Below are positions 16,458-22,067 of a DNA stretch of 27,090 nucleotides, in pieces. The translations under genes were made by a program, and so were the position numbers. Origin of the DNA: a virus; IMG/VR virus record IMGVR_UViG_3300044568_000506, positions 1 to 27,090 of that record. One strand, 5' to 3'. Within the stretch, counting starts at the first letter, position 1. Each line of letters starts with the position of its first letter. A model generated the notes under the pieces. The model was not told the DNA's origin. It did no database searches and saw only the letters and a list, made by a program, of their open reading frames with translations.

Positions 16458-16488
16458 TTTGGAATTTCAAATATCAAATGTATATTTG
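16458..16488 (+). promoter_or_regulatory. Bacteroidetes-type promoter with palindromic operator-like box
   Basis: TTTG at 16458-16461 (-33) is separated by 19 bases from TATATTTG at 16481-16488 (-7, a perfect TAnnTTTG). Transcription would start near 16492-16495. The -33 box lies in TTTGGAATTTCAAATA (16458-16473), whose first 14 bases form an imperfect palindrome (TTTG-x-AATT-x-CAAA). Almost the same 16 bases recur at the promoter at 16925. Confidence 0.75.
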
Positions 16489-16498
16489 CTGTATGGAA

Positions 16499-16738
16499 AT
16501 GACACAAACACAAAATAACATGACACACGAGGACTTTCAAAAAGCAGTAAAAAGCGGAAACACACAAGTAGTTTTGACTTGTGCAAGGTCGGGCAAAGAA
16601 CTTATTTGCACAATTGTAAGTGCAGGTGCAAAACGGGTTATCATCAAAGTAAGTGAGTATTATTCTTTTTCTTTATGGAAAGATGGAGTAAAGAACGACG
16701 GAAACACTTACAGATTATTAAACAACATGGGGGCTTAA
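16499..16738 (+). CDS. Small early protein of unknown function
   Basis: 79 residues from ATG 16499. ATG codons at 16478 and 16493 fall inside or at the edge of the promoter, so they should not be in the transcript. ATG 16520, preceded by A-rich sequence, is another good candidate and gives MTHEDFQKAV. The product is mixed alpha/beta (FQKAVKSGNTQVVLTCARSGKELICTIVSAGAKRVIIKVSEYYSF), with an early-protein character, and no motif that I know. It is the first gene after the promoter at 16458. Its stop codon lies in the loop of a G5C hairpin. Confidence 0.6.
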   Translation: MTQTQNNMTHEDFQKAVKSGNTQVVLTCARSGKELICTIVSAGAKRVIIKVSEYYSFSLWKDGVKNDGNTYRLLNNMGA

Positions 16739-16745
16739 TGCCCCC
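16729..16745 (+). other. GC-rich hairpin across a stop codon
   Basis: GGGGGC at 16729-16734 pairs with GCCCCC at 16740-16745 around TTAAT, so the TAA stop lies in the loop. TTAAAAC follows, not a T run, so this is not a standard intrinsic terminator. It may slow decay or pause transcription. Confidence 0.5.
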
Positions 16746-16753
16746 TTAAAACT

Positions 16754-16924
16754 ATGGAAGCAATCATCAACATATACGAGTGCGTTTACCGCACAGAAAG
16801 CGGAAAGGAATTGTACACCAAAACATGGTATGCACCAACATGGGAACACGCATTTCGCATGGCGGAAATTTATCGCACAGTCACTTTACACGAAGCGTTT
16901 GATTTTATATTAAAACGCATTTAA
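16754..16924 (+). CDS. Short hypothetical protein (56 residues)
   Basis: A 56-residue frame with ATG at 16754 and TAA at 16922-16924. The product reads MEAIINIYECVYRTESG and later YTKTWYAPTWEHAFRMAEIYR, mixed strand then helix with many aromatic residues, like other small early phage proteins. It starts 15 bases after the preceding stop, beyond a hairpin, and its stop directly touches the -33 box of the next promoter. Without it the stretch from 16739 to 16970 would be empty, which is unusual for this compact genome. I cannot assign a function. Confidence 0.55.
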   Translation: MEAIINIYECVYRTESGKELYTKTWYAPTWEHAFRMAEIYRTVTLHEAFDFILKRI

Positions 16925-16956
16925 TTTGGAATTACAAATACTTTAACCTATTTTTG
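16925..16956 (+). promoter_or_regulatory. Second early promoter with the same operator-like box
   Basis: TTTG at 16925-16928 and TATTTTTG at 16949-16956 (TAnnTTTG) are 20 bases apart. TTTGGAATTACAAATA (16925-16940) matches the box at 16458 in 15 of 16 bases and keeps the TTTG-x-AATT-x-CAAA palindrome. Start of transcription is expected near 16961; the next ATG is at 16971. Confidence 0.7.
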
Positions 16957-16970
16957 AAAAGACAAATAAC

Positions 16971-17177
16971 ATGGATATCATTTACTTAATCATCGGAACA
17001 CCCATTGCATTTGCCATTGGTTATTCATGGCACTGCATCAAACGCAACAACAAGCGTTTTGAACAAATCGAAGAAGCAACCCCATACCAGTTTGAAAAGG
17101 ATGAGTACATCCCCGAATTCAATGAGTTCACTCAAATGTTGGTTCAACGCAGAATGTATAAAGGCAAAGCAAAATGA
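16971..17177 (+). CDS. Small membrane protein, early region
   Basis: 68 residues. The N-terminus is one membrane helix (IIYLIIGTPIAFAIGYSW, about 3-20) without a preceding charged stretch, followed by a basic patch (KRNNKR) and an acidic soluble tail (EQIEEATPYQFEKDEYIPEFNEF). By the positive-inside rule the C-terminal part is probably in the cytoplasm. It is the first gene behind the promoter at 16925 and overlaps the next gene by 4 bases (ATGA). Early membrane peptides can take part in superinfection exclusion, but that is a guess. Confidence 0.6.
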   Translation: MDIIYLIIGTPIAFAIGYSWHCIKRNNKRFEQIEEATPYQFEKDEYIPEFNEFTQMLVQRRMYKGKAK

Positions 17178-17371
17178 TAGAAACACTTTGGATTACGCAA
17201 AAGCAATTGGATAAGATGAAAGATTACATCATCCAATACAGAAAGCCATGGAGTGTGGATGCCAAACTCATGCACGATGACCACATGATATTGTGGGAAG
17301 TAACCATTGAGGGGCAAATGACATACACCGAAGCATTTCACTTTGGCATGGCAATAGAGGGAACTATATGA
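17174..17371 (+). CDS. Small hypothetical early protein
   Basis: 65 residues in an ATGA-coupled chain. A helical N-terminus (QKQLDKMKDYIIQYRKPW) is followed by strands and another helix (HMILWEVTIEGQMTYTEAFHFGMAIEG). It contains several His, Met and Asp residues but no known metal site. I do not recognise the family. Tight overlap with both neighbours supports that it is a real gene. Confidence 0.55.
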   Translation: MIETLWITQKQLDKMKDYIIQYRKPWSVDAKLMHDDHMILWEVTIEGQMTYTEAFHFGMAIEGTI

Positions 17372-17592
17372 CACTATATTTTAGAACCCTTTTTGAGTTG
17401 GATGCGGTTGAAACCATTTTACAACGCAAGACATACAAGAATGTCAACATCATTGAAAAGCACTACCAAAACAACGGCACTTATTCCATAACCTTTGAAG
17501 GACATGAGGATTGGCAGTTGTTCACACTCGGACAAGCACATCAAATAATCATCATAAATGACAACACACGAAGCACTAACACAAGTATTTAA
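17368..17592 (+). CDS. Small hypothetical early protein
   Basis: 74 residues, starting in an ATGA overlap. It alternates strands and one helix (LYFRTLFELDAVETILQRKTYKNVNIIEKHY, then TYSITFEGHEDWQLFTLGQAHQIIII). The last 35 bases overlap the next gene, which is longer than the usual 4-base overlap, so the C-terminal residues (NDNTRSTNTSI) are probably not under strong constraint. No motif is recognised. Confidence 0.55.
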   Translation: MTLYFRTLFELDAVETILQRKTYKNVNIIEKHYQNNGTYSITFEGHEDWQLFTLGQAHQIIIINDNTRSTNTSI

Positions 17593-17770
17593 CAAAAGCA
17601 ACAAAGAATTGGCGGAGTTATTACACGCCAACTACGCAACAGTTACTACCTGGAAATTCCAATTCAAACGAAACGGCCTTTCAATGGAAAAACAATTTGA
17701 GATTTTAACAAAACTAAACTACCAATTAAAAAACAAAATAGTATGGAACAACAAAAAAGAAGCGCAGTAA
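17558..17770 (+). CDS. Small HTH DNA-binding protein
   Basis: 70 residues. NKELAELLHANYATVTTWKFQFKRNGLSM (about 15-43) has the form of a helix-turn-helix, with LAELL as the first helix, an Asn-Tyr turn and TVTTWKFQFKR as a recognition helix, as in XRE/Cro-like or RepC-type small regulators. The rest is a Lys/Asn-rich tail. It overlaps the preceding gene by 35 bases and the SSB-like gene by 28 bases. Being early and downstream of two promoters sharing a palindrome, it is a candidate for their repressor; this is inference only. Confidence 0.6.
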   Translation: MTTHEALTQVFNKSNKELAELLHANYATVTTWKFQFKRNGLSMEKQFEILTKLNYQLKNKIVWNNKKEAQ

Positions 17771-18213
17771 CCAATGTAACTGCCAACGGAACTTACAATG
17801 GTCAGTACGGCACATTGTACAAATTTGAAGTAACCTTTGCCAATGGCGATTCAGGTGAGTATGCATCCAAAAGTGCGGATCAAGCCAAATTCAAAGTGGG
17901 TGTGGAAACCGATTACACCATCACATCCAAGGAATTCAAAGACCGCATTTACTACAAGATTGCACCCGTGATGGCACAACCAGGTGCAACGCAACAAGGC
18001 GGATTCACACCAAAACCCAAAGACCCCGAAACGGACAAACGCATTACCCGTATGAGTGTATTGAAAGTGGCGGGTGATTTGGTCATCAATGGTGACATCA
18101 AGTTACATGAGGTATTGTCTTATGCGCAAATCTTTGAACAGTATGTTATCACTGGGATGGATACATTGGACAAATTCAAAGTTGAACAATCTAAATCAGA
18201 CCTTCCATTTTAA
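17743..18213 (+). CDS. Single-stranded DNA-binding-like protein
   Basis: 156 residues. The first about 75 residues form an OB-fold-like strand pattern (GQYGTLYKFEVTFANGDSGEYASKS, KFKVGVETDYTITSKEFKDRIYYKI), followed by a Gln/Gly/Pro-rich linker (AQPGATQQGG), a helical part, and the extreme C-terminus SKSDLPF. A DLPF tail is the classical partner-binding end of bacterial SSB. It should protect ssDNA during phage replication and recruit replication proteins. Its site upstream of the replication genes agrees. It is not a close SSB relative in the N-terminal sequence, so the call is by tail plus strand pattern. Confidence 0.65.
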   Translation: MEQQKRSAVTNVTANGTYNGQYGTLYKFEVTFANGDSGEYASKSADQAKFKVGVETDYTITSKEFKDRIYYKIAPVMAQPGATQQGGFTPKPKDPETDKRITRMSVLKVAGDLVINGDIKLHEVLSYAQIFEQYVITGMDTLDKFKVEQSKSDLPF

Positions 18214-18218
18214 CCATT

Positions 18219-18572
18219 ATGACAAATAACGATATGACACAACAACAATTATTCAACCAATTCACACCGAGTGATTTGGAAACCTTGAAAAAGGCGATGG
18301 AAATTTTGGGTAAGTTATTCCCAAATGAAAAACCAAAACAAAACCGAGGTTGGAGGGTTCGCCAATCAACACGGGATTTCATGGATGATTTGCAAAGGTT
18401 TTACGGAAACCAATGGATTTACAGATACGATGATGAACTATTGAATCTTTGCAAAAAGTACAATGTTTACGAACTGCGAAATTGGATCCGTATGTATGAC
18501 CAGGCGGGATTGATTGAAGTGGTAAGGGTTCAAAATGCAAACAAGAACATCGTTAAATTTAGGTTTGTATGA
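18219..18572 (+). CDS. Hypothetical winged-helix-like protein
   Basis: 117 residues from ATG 18219; ATG 18234 is also possible. The C-terminal part (FMDDLQRFYGNQWIYRYDDELLNLCKKYNVYELRNWIRMYDQAGLIEVVRV) resembles a helical domain ending in a wing, and a patch KPKQNRGWRVRQSTR is basic. This may bind DNA or a replication partner. It starts with MTNND, like several other genes here beginning ATGACAAA. It ends in an ATGA overlap with the next gene. I do not recognise the family with certainty. Confidence 0.55.
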   Translation: MTNNDMTQQQLFNQFTPSDLETLKKAMEILGKLFPNEKPKQNRGWRVRQSTRDFMDDLQRFYGNQWIYRYDDELLNLCKKYNVYELRNWIRMYDQAGLIEVVRVQNANKNIVKFRFV

Positions 18573-18973
18573 AAAAAATGATTGAGCAACTATCGGACAC
18601 GATGTTGGAAATAGGGGGTGGCAATTACTGCCCCCTACAATTCCACATTGAATTAAAGGAATTGGCGGATACCATCAAGAACTTTCAGGACCAAGTAAAA
18701 CCCCTTGCATTGACCGAAGCGGGTAAATGGCATGGGCAAGTGTACCACGGCTACGAAATCACACGCAAAGCGGGTGGGGGTCGGTATAATTACGACCACA
18801 TCCCACAAGTGATGGAATTACGGGCGGAGTTAAAGGAACGCGAAAAACTGCACCAACACGCCTACAAACAAATGAACCTTGGTATTTTTTTGAACGAACA
18901 AACGGGTGAAGTATACGAACCCGCCCAGTACCTTCAAAATGAGGATACTATAATGTTGAAAGCGGTTAAATAA
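18569..18973 (+). CDS. Hypothetical phage protein of the YDHIP/VYEPA type
   Basis: 134 residues. A helical N-terminus is followed by HGQVYHGYEITRKAGGGRYNYDHIPQVMELRAELKEREK (about 50-92), a long charged helix, and a C-terminal EQTGEVYEPAQYLQNEDTIMLK. This arrangement, with strand, 'Y-D/N-Y-D/S-HIP', helix, then 'E.TGEV..PA', recalls a small family often found next to phage recombination or ssDNA proteins. That link is from memory. A strong hairpin (18612-18637) lies inside the first fifth of the gene. The gene ends just before the non-coding control region. Confidence 0.6.
   Translation: MKKMIEQLSDTMLEIGGGNYCPLQFHIELKELADTIKNFQDQVKPLALTEAGKWHGQVYHGYEITRKAGGGRYNYDHIPQVMELRAELKEREKLHQHAYKQMNLGIFLNEQTGEVYEPAQYLQNEDTIMLKAVK
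18612..18637 (+). other. Strong hairpin inside a coding region
   Basis: TAGGGGG at 18612-18618 pairs perfectly with CCCCCTA at 18631-18637 around a 12-base loop, in the codons for EIGGGNYCPL. Similar G5-G6 stems occur at 16729 and 18978. Confidence 0.4.
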
Positions 18974-19000
18974 AAAATGGGGGGCATCGGCAACCCCCCA
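18972..19000 (-). terminator. Leftward intrinsic terminator
   Basis: TGGGGGG at 18978-18984 pairs with CCCCCCA at 18994-19000. On the minus strand the hairpin is followed by TTTTTT (18977-18972) and TATTTAA, so it should stop leftward transcripts. On the + strand no T run follows. No minus-strand gene is present, so its purpose is unexplained unless an antisense RNA exists. Confidence 0.6.
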
Positions 19001-19037
19001 CTAATCCCATGAAATGACAAATAACAAGAACGGATTG

Positions 19038-19067
19038 TTGCAAAGATAGTTCTTTTTTGTATATTTG
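19038..19067 (+). promoter_or_regulatory. Bacteroidetes-type promoter of the RNA locus
   Basis: TTG at 19038-19040 and TATATTTG at 19060-19067 are separated by 19 bases, the same spacing as the promoter at 16458. It lacks the TTTGGAATT box. Transcription should begin near 19071, exactly at the foot of the first hairpin of the RNA. Confidence 0.75.
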
Positions 19068-19101
19068 TTGCGGTAACGGAATGTCGCATATTCCAAAGTT
19101 A

Positions 19102-19134
19102 CAAAGATATTTACCCCATTAAGTTAGTGTGCAA
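19102..19134 (-). promoter_or_regulatory. Possible leftward promoter inside the RNA locus
   Basis: CAAAGATA at 19102-19109 reads TATCTTTG (TAnnTTTG) on the minus strand. A minus-strand TTG (CAA at 19132-19134) lies 22 bases upstream of it, at the loose end of the allowed spacing. A transcript would run to the leftward terminator at 19000-18972, about 120 nt. A second CAAAGATA at 19041-19048 lacks a -33 partner. Confidence 0.35.
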
Positions 19135-19166
19135 TGCGACTGCCACTCACTTGGTGGGGTTTTTTT
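19113..19166 (+). terminator. Terminator/attenuator hairpin abutting the replication gene
   Basis: Bases 19113-19129 pair with 19144-19160 over 17 positions (two G-U pairs, one mismatch). Seven T follow (19160-19166), then ATG at 19167. Without antitermination or translation through it, transcription should stop just before the replication gene. Confidence 0.75.
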
Positions 19167-19874
19167 ATGGAAAATTTAGGACAAATTATCAGAAGTAAAA
19201 AGACGGGAAAAAGCAGATACACCCCCATCAGTAATGAAATTTTACAGAGTTTGACACTCACCGCAGAGGAAAAAAGCATTTTAGTACACTTGTTATCACT
19301 GCCAGAGGATTGGATGGTTTACAAAATAAACTTTGGCAAGTCATTGAACATGGGACGGCATCGTTTTAATAACGCATGGAAAGGGTTGGTTGAAAAAGGT
19401 TACATCGTTTCGATACGCATGATTGACACAAACACAAATTTGATGCGTGGATGGAATCACATGGTGTATGAAGAACCAACAAATTCTGAATCACGGATTG
19501 ACACATCTACGGACTTACCGAAAATCGGACACTCCGAGGATCAGGTTATATATAAAGTAATAACTGAACAAAGTAATAAATTAACAAAGGAACTGCGTGA
19601 AGTTGTGACAGAAAAAGAAAAAGAAGAAACAACAAGCCCCCCGAAAAATGTGGGGTTGCCGACCTTGGAACAGTGCATGGAACATTTCAAAGAATCCAAG
19701 TATTCACCAAGCGATGGCGCAGAATTTTTTTATTATTGGGAATCTATGGATTGGAAACGAAAAGGCGGGGCAAAGATTCAAAAATGGAAGTCCGCCGCCA
19801 ACCAATGGATGCAAAAATTACAACCAAATAAACTTGAATTTACACCAAATAAACCGAAAATTGCAACACTATGA
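19167..19874 (+). CDS. Winged-helix replication protein (initiator / helicase-loader type)
   Basis: 235 residues from ATG 19167; the ATG at 19134 in the same frame lies in the loop of the terminator hairpin and would add MRLPLTWWGFF. The N-terminal about 100 residues form a winged helix (RYTPISNEILQSLTLTAEEKSILVHLLSLPEDW ... FNNAWKGLVEKGYIVSIRMI), as in phage replication-initiation proteins. After a Glu/Lys-rich linker, the C-terminal domain (LEQCMEHFKESKY, EFFYYWESMDWKRKGGAKIQKWKSAANQWM) resembles helicase-loader C-terminal regions. It probably marks the origin and brings in the helicase, which is encoded next with an ATGA overlap. Initiator versus loader cannot be separated from sequence alone. 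Confidence 0.75.
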   Translation: MENLGQIIRSKKTGKSRYTPISNEILQSLTLTAEEKSILVHLLSLPEDWMVYKINFGKSLNMGRHRFNNAWKGLVEKGYIVSIRMIDTNTNLMRGWNHMVYEEPTNSESRIDTSTDLPKIGHSEDQVIYKVITEQSNKLTKELREVVTEKEKEETTSPPKNVGLPTLEQCMEHFKESKYSPSDGAEFFYYWESMDWKRKGGAKIQKWKSAANQWMQKLQPNKLEFTPNKPKIATL

Positions 19875-21118
19875 ACATTGAACGAATGATTTTAAGCAAT
19901 GTATTGTTTTACAACGATGCAAAACATTTCCTTCCACGCATAAACAAAAATTGGTTTACTGATAAGGTATCGGTGAAACTGATTGAGGTGATGACGGATA
20001 TGTATTACAACAACATTGAGATTGATTATGTGAGTTTATCACAACACTTTGAACGCAAAGAAGTGATTGAAATAATTCAGTTGCAACAAGAAGCCAGTGG
20101 AATCATGGATTTGAAACCACACTTACTGCAATTGGAATACGAATACATCAAACGCCAAGTGGTTGCGGGGGTGTTGGCATTAAACATTGAAAAGGATTTG
20201 GAAGGGTTGATTGGTGACATTCAAAAGGTGTTGGATGAAACCACATTTTCAACACACAAAGAACCATCAAGTATTGTCAAGGTGACAAACAAGGTTGTGG
20301 ATCAAATCGTTTACAACGCGGAAAAGGGTGGAACATTAACGGGAAAACCAACGGGGTGGCAATTTTTGGATAAGTACATTGGCGGTTACAACGAAGGAGA
20401 TTTGATTGTAATGGCGGGTAGACCTGGAATGGGTAAAACTGCAATTGCACTTACATTGACCAAAGAGTTTGCCCAACGAGGTGGAAAGGCGTTATTCATT
20501 TCCCTTGAAATGAGCAACGAACAATTGGCCAAAAGATACATTTCATTAATTGGTGATATTGAGAATTGGAAGATTCGCAACGGGGTGTTGAAGTCACATG
20601 AGATTGAACAAGTGTGCAACATCGCAAACAACCAACGGATTGAATTTTTTATTGATGACGATGTGGATTCACGAATTGCCCAAATCAAAGCAAAGGCGAA
20701 ATTGCACAAATCACGCAAAGGTTTGGACTTGCTTGTGATTGATTACATTCAGTTGATTAAAGGGACAAAGACAAACCGCGAACAAGAAGTTGCAGAGATT
20801 TCACGGACTTTGAAATTGTTGGCGAAAGAACTCAAAATCACCGTGATGATACTTGCACAGTTATCCCGCAAATCCGAAGAACGGGCAGACAAACGCCCCA
20901 TGTTAAGTGACCTTCGTGAATCAGGTGCAATCGAACAAGATGCGGACATCGTGATGTTCCCGTTTAGGCCGATGTATTACGAACAAGATAAACCCGAAGT
21001 GGAGGATGCGGAGTTGATTATTGCCAAAAATAGAAACGGGGAATGTGTAACCATCCCAACATATTTTGAAGGTAGGTATACAATTTATCGGGAAAATTTA
21101 ACACCACGACAATTTTAA
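19871..21118 (+). CDS. dnaB: Replicative DNA helicase (DnaB family)
   Basis: 415 residues, a little shorter than bacterial DnaB, because the N-terminal domain (about 1-110) is compact. Walker A is GRPGMGKT (183-190), Walker B LLVIDYIQL (287-295). AQLSRKSEER (329-338) and SDLRESGAIEQDADI (346-360) are the classical H3/H4 DnaB motifs, and KNRNG (386-390) carries the trans-acting basic residues. The hexamer unwinds DNA at the fork in the 5'-3' direction. It is translationally coupled to the winged-helix protein before it. No DNA polymerase or primase gene is in the window, so host enzymes may complete the fork. Confidence 0.95.
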   Translation: MNIERMILSNVLFYNDAKHFLPRINKNWFTDKVSVKLIEVMTDMYYNNIEIDYVSLSQHFERKEVIEIIQLQQEASGIMDLKPHLLQLEYEYIKRQVVAGVLALNIEKDLEGLIGDIQKVLDETTFSTHKEPSSIVKVTNKVVDQIVYNAEKGGTLTGKPTGWQFLDKYIGGYNEGDLIVMAGRPGMGKTAIALTLTKEFAQRGGKALFISLEMSNEQLAKRYISLIGDIENWKIRNGVLKSHEIEQVCNIANNQRIEFFIDDDVDSRIAQIKAKAKLHKSRKGLDLLVIDYIQLIKGTKTNREQEVAEISRTLKLLAKELKITVMILAQLSRKSEERADKRPMLSDLRESGAIEQDADIVMFPFRPMYYEQDKPEVEDAELIIAKNRNGECVTIPTYFEGRYTIYRENLTPRQF

Positions 21119-21130
21119 TAATAAAATAAT

Positions 21131-21138
21131 TATATTTG
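21131..21138 (+). promoter_or_regulatory. Isolated -7-like element
   Basis: TATATTTG fits TAnnTTTG perfectly in the 29-base gap after the helicase gene, but there is no TTG/TTTG at the right distance upstream, and the next ATG at 21148 would leave a leader of only about 5 nt. A weak or activated promoter is possible. Confidence 0.3.
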
Positions 21139-21147
21139 TATCGACAA

Positions 21148-21456
21148 ATGAAACAAGAAACAAGAACGGTGGTTATTGAGTTGTTAACGCAATACCCCAC
21201 ATTTAGAGATTCGGACGAACAATTGGTTGCATGGATTTGGGGTTTGGAAATGAACGCCAAGGGTTATTCAACTGGAACACTTCCAACACAAAAATTCTTA
21301 CGCATTTTGGCGGATGGGCAATTAACATCAAGTGATTCCATCACACGGATGCGAAGAAAGGCACAAGAAGAACACCCCGAATTGCGTGGTGCGAAATACA
21401 ACCAACGCCAAGACAGACAATCATCGGTTAAAAAGGATTTGGGATATGGACAATAA
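21148..21456 (+). CDS. Hypothetical helical DNA-binding-like protein
   Basis: 102 residues from ATG 21148; a TTG at 21136 would overlap the -7-like element and is rejected. The protein is helical and basic toward the end: VVIELLTQYPTFRDSDEQLVAWIWGLEM, then TGTLPTQKFLRILADGQLTSSDSITRMRRKAQEEHPELRGAKYNQRQ. The segment ILADGQLTSSDSITRMRRK looks like a small DNA-binding helix pair, as in several phage early proteins that precede accessory genes. I do not recognise the family. The stop lies in the first copy of the reused junction sequence. Confidence 0.6.
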   Translation: MKQETRTVVIELLTQYPTFRDSDEQLVAWIWGLEMNAKGYSTGTLPTQKFLRILADGQLTSSDSITRMRRKAQEEHPELRGAKYNQRQDRQSSVKKDLGYGQ

Positions 21457-21640
21457 ACAACTCTCACTTATTGATGCATTGTGCATCGTAAAAACAGGAT
21501 GCGGAACAGAGCAAGAAAGAGAATTATTAGACAATGCGTATTTATTAATCAAACAACATTCGGAAGTGTTGCATCTTGAATATCAAAGACAATGCATTGA
21601 TAAAAAACTTAATGCTATTAAAGGAGATGACAAACAATAA
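21446..21640 (+). CDS. Small hypothetical accessory protein
   Basis: 64 residues from ATG 21446, which lies inside the end of the preceding gene; an ATG at 21332 would read through most of that gene in another frame. The protein is helical (SLIDALCIVKTGCGTEQERELLDNAYLLIKQHSEVLHLEYQRQCIDKKL). The end (GDDKQ) is read from the same DNA that begins the next gene. It has no known motif. Similar small MDNKQ-type proteins seem common in Bacteroidetes phages, from memory. Confidence 0.55.
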   Translation: MDNKQLSLIDALCIVKTGCGTEQERELLDNAYLLIKQHSEVLHLEYQRQCIDKKLNAIKGDDKQ

Positions 21641-21655
21641 ACAACAAACGGCGGT
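21620..21655 (+). repeat. Junction repeat copy 1 (stop nested in start)
   Basis: This 36-base stretch matches 22047-22082 with two differences; the 26 bases from the ATG (21627-21652) are identical. Its core ATGACAAACAATAAACAAC holds the ATG of the next gene and, in another frame, the CAA TAA end of the previous one. Confidence 0.8.
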
Positions 21656-21872
21656 TGATATTGCAGAATTAGCGATGAAACTTTATCCATTCAGTAATTC
21701 AGAAAGAAATGCTTTTATTGCTGGTTATAACAAAGCCAAAGAAATGGAAAAGGAAGGAATGATTGGATTATTAAAATGGATGAACTCAGTAAACCAATCC
21801 GACCCCATGCGGTTAGAAACCGATAATGATGACATAGTTGAGCAATATTATAAAGAAACATACGGAATTTGA
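21627..21872 (+). CDS. Small phage protein of the MTNNKQQTAV / KEMEKE type
   Basis: 81 residues from ATG 21627, which has a good AAAGGAG ribosome site 1-7 bases upstream; ATG 21576 is rejected. The protein contains MTNNKQQTAV, a helix FSNSERNAFIAGYNKAKEMEKEGM, and the end DIVEQYYKETYGI. The same beginning, KAKEMEKE-like middle and YYxExYG end are found in the gene at 22054, so the two are paralogs, and I recall a wide family of this kind in Bacteroidetes phages. The function is unknown; it is small, acidic and probably cytoplasmic. Confidence 0.65.
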   Translation: MTNNKQQTAVDIAELAMKLYPFSNSERNAFIAGYNKAKEMEKEGMIGLLKWMNSVNQSDPMRLETDNDDIVEQYYKETYGI

Positions 21873-22067
21873 ATGGCGTGGTATTCAGAAAAATCAGTTT
21901 TCGCCTTCGGTAAGTATAAAGGTAAAAAAGTATCAGAAGTTGATGATGACAAATATATTGATTGGCTACACCACAGTAATTTTAATGTATATTTTACACC
22001 AGAAGTAATAAATAGATTGAAGATAGAAAATAAAGGACTTAAATACAAAGGACATGACAAACAATAA
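21873..22067 (+). CDS. Small ExoX C-terminal / DUF3820-like protein
   Basis: 64 residues, starting directly after the preceding TGA. FAFGKYKGKKVSEV (about 10-23) followed by DDKYIDWL matches the 'FGKYKGK..SEV......Y..W' signature of DUF3820 and of the C-terminal part of exodeoxyribonuclease X-like proteins, small DNA-associated modules. No exonuclease catalytic domain is present. The C-terminal residues (KGHDKQ) are read from the second junction repeat. The function is uncertain; nucleic-acid binding is likely from family knowledge. Confidence 0.65.
   Translation: MAWYSEKSVFAFGKYKGKKVSEVDDDKYIDWLHHSNFNVYFTPEVINRLKIENKGLKYKGHDKQ

Larger units (their letters stand above)
19071..19166 (+). ncRNA. 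Candidate kissing-loop leader RNA / small RNA
   Basis: About 95 nt between promoter and terminator. Hairpin I: GTAAC (19073-19077) with GTTAC (19098-19102) and GGAAT (19078-19082) with ATTCC (19090-19094), with an AAA bulge at 19095-19097 and a 7-base loop GTCGCAT (19083-19089). Linker: 19103-19112. Hairpin II: the 17-pair terminator stem with a 14-base loop containing ATGCGAC (19134-19140). The loop of hairpin I is the exact reverse complement of that heptamer, so a 7-bp kissing complex is predicted. The U-tract directly precedes the ATG of the replication gene. It may be an attenuator leader, a free small RNA, or both. No ORF of note lies inside. Confidence 0.65.

Noticed and set aside
16478-16498. 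ATG codons at 16478 and 16493 as starts of the first early gene
   Set aside because: They lie within the -7 element or before the expected transcription start; ATG 16499 or 16520 is preferred.
19014-19049. 11-codon frame starting ATGACAAATAAC before the promoter
   Set aside because: It looks like a remnant of the MTNN-type gene starts seen elsewhere; too short, and ends before the RNA locus.
18934-19089. Minus-strand frame of 51 codons running through the RNA locus
   Set aside because: It crosses the leftward terminator hairpin and ends inside the opposite gene; no protein-like features. Kept only as part of a possible non-coding antisense RNA.
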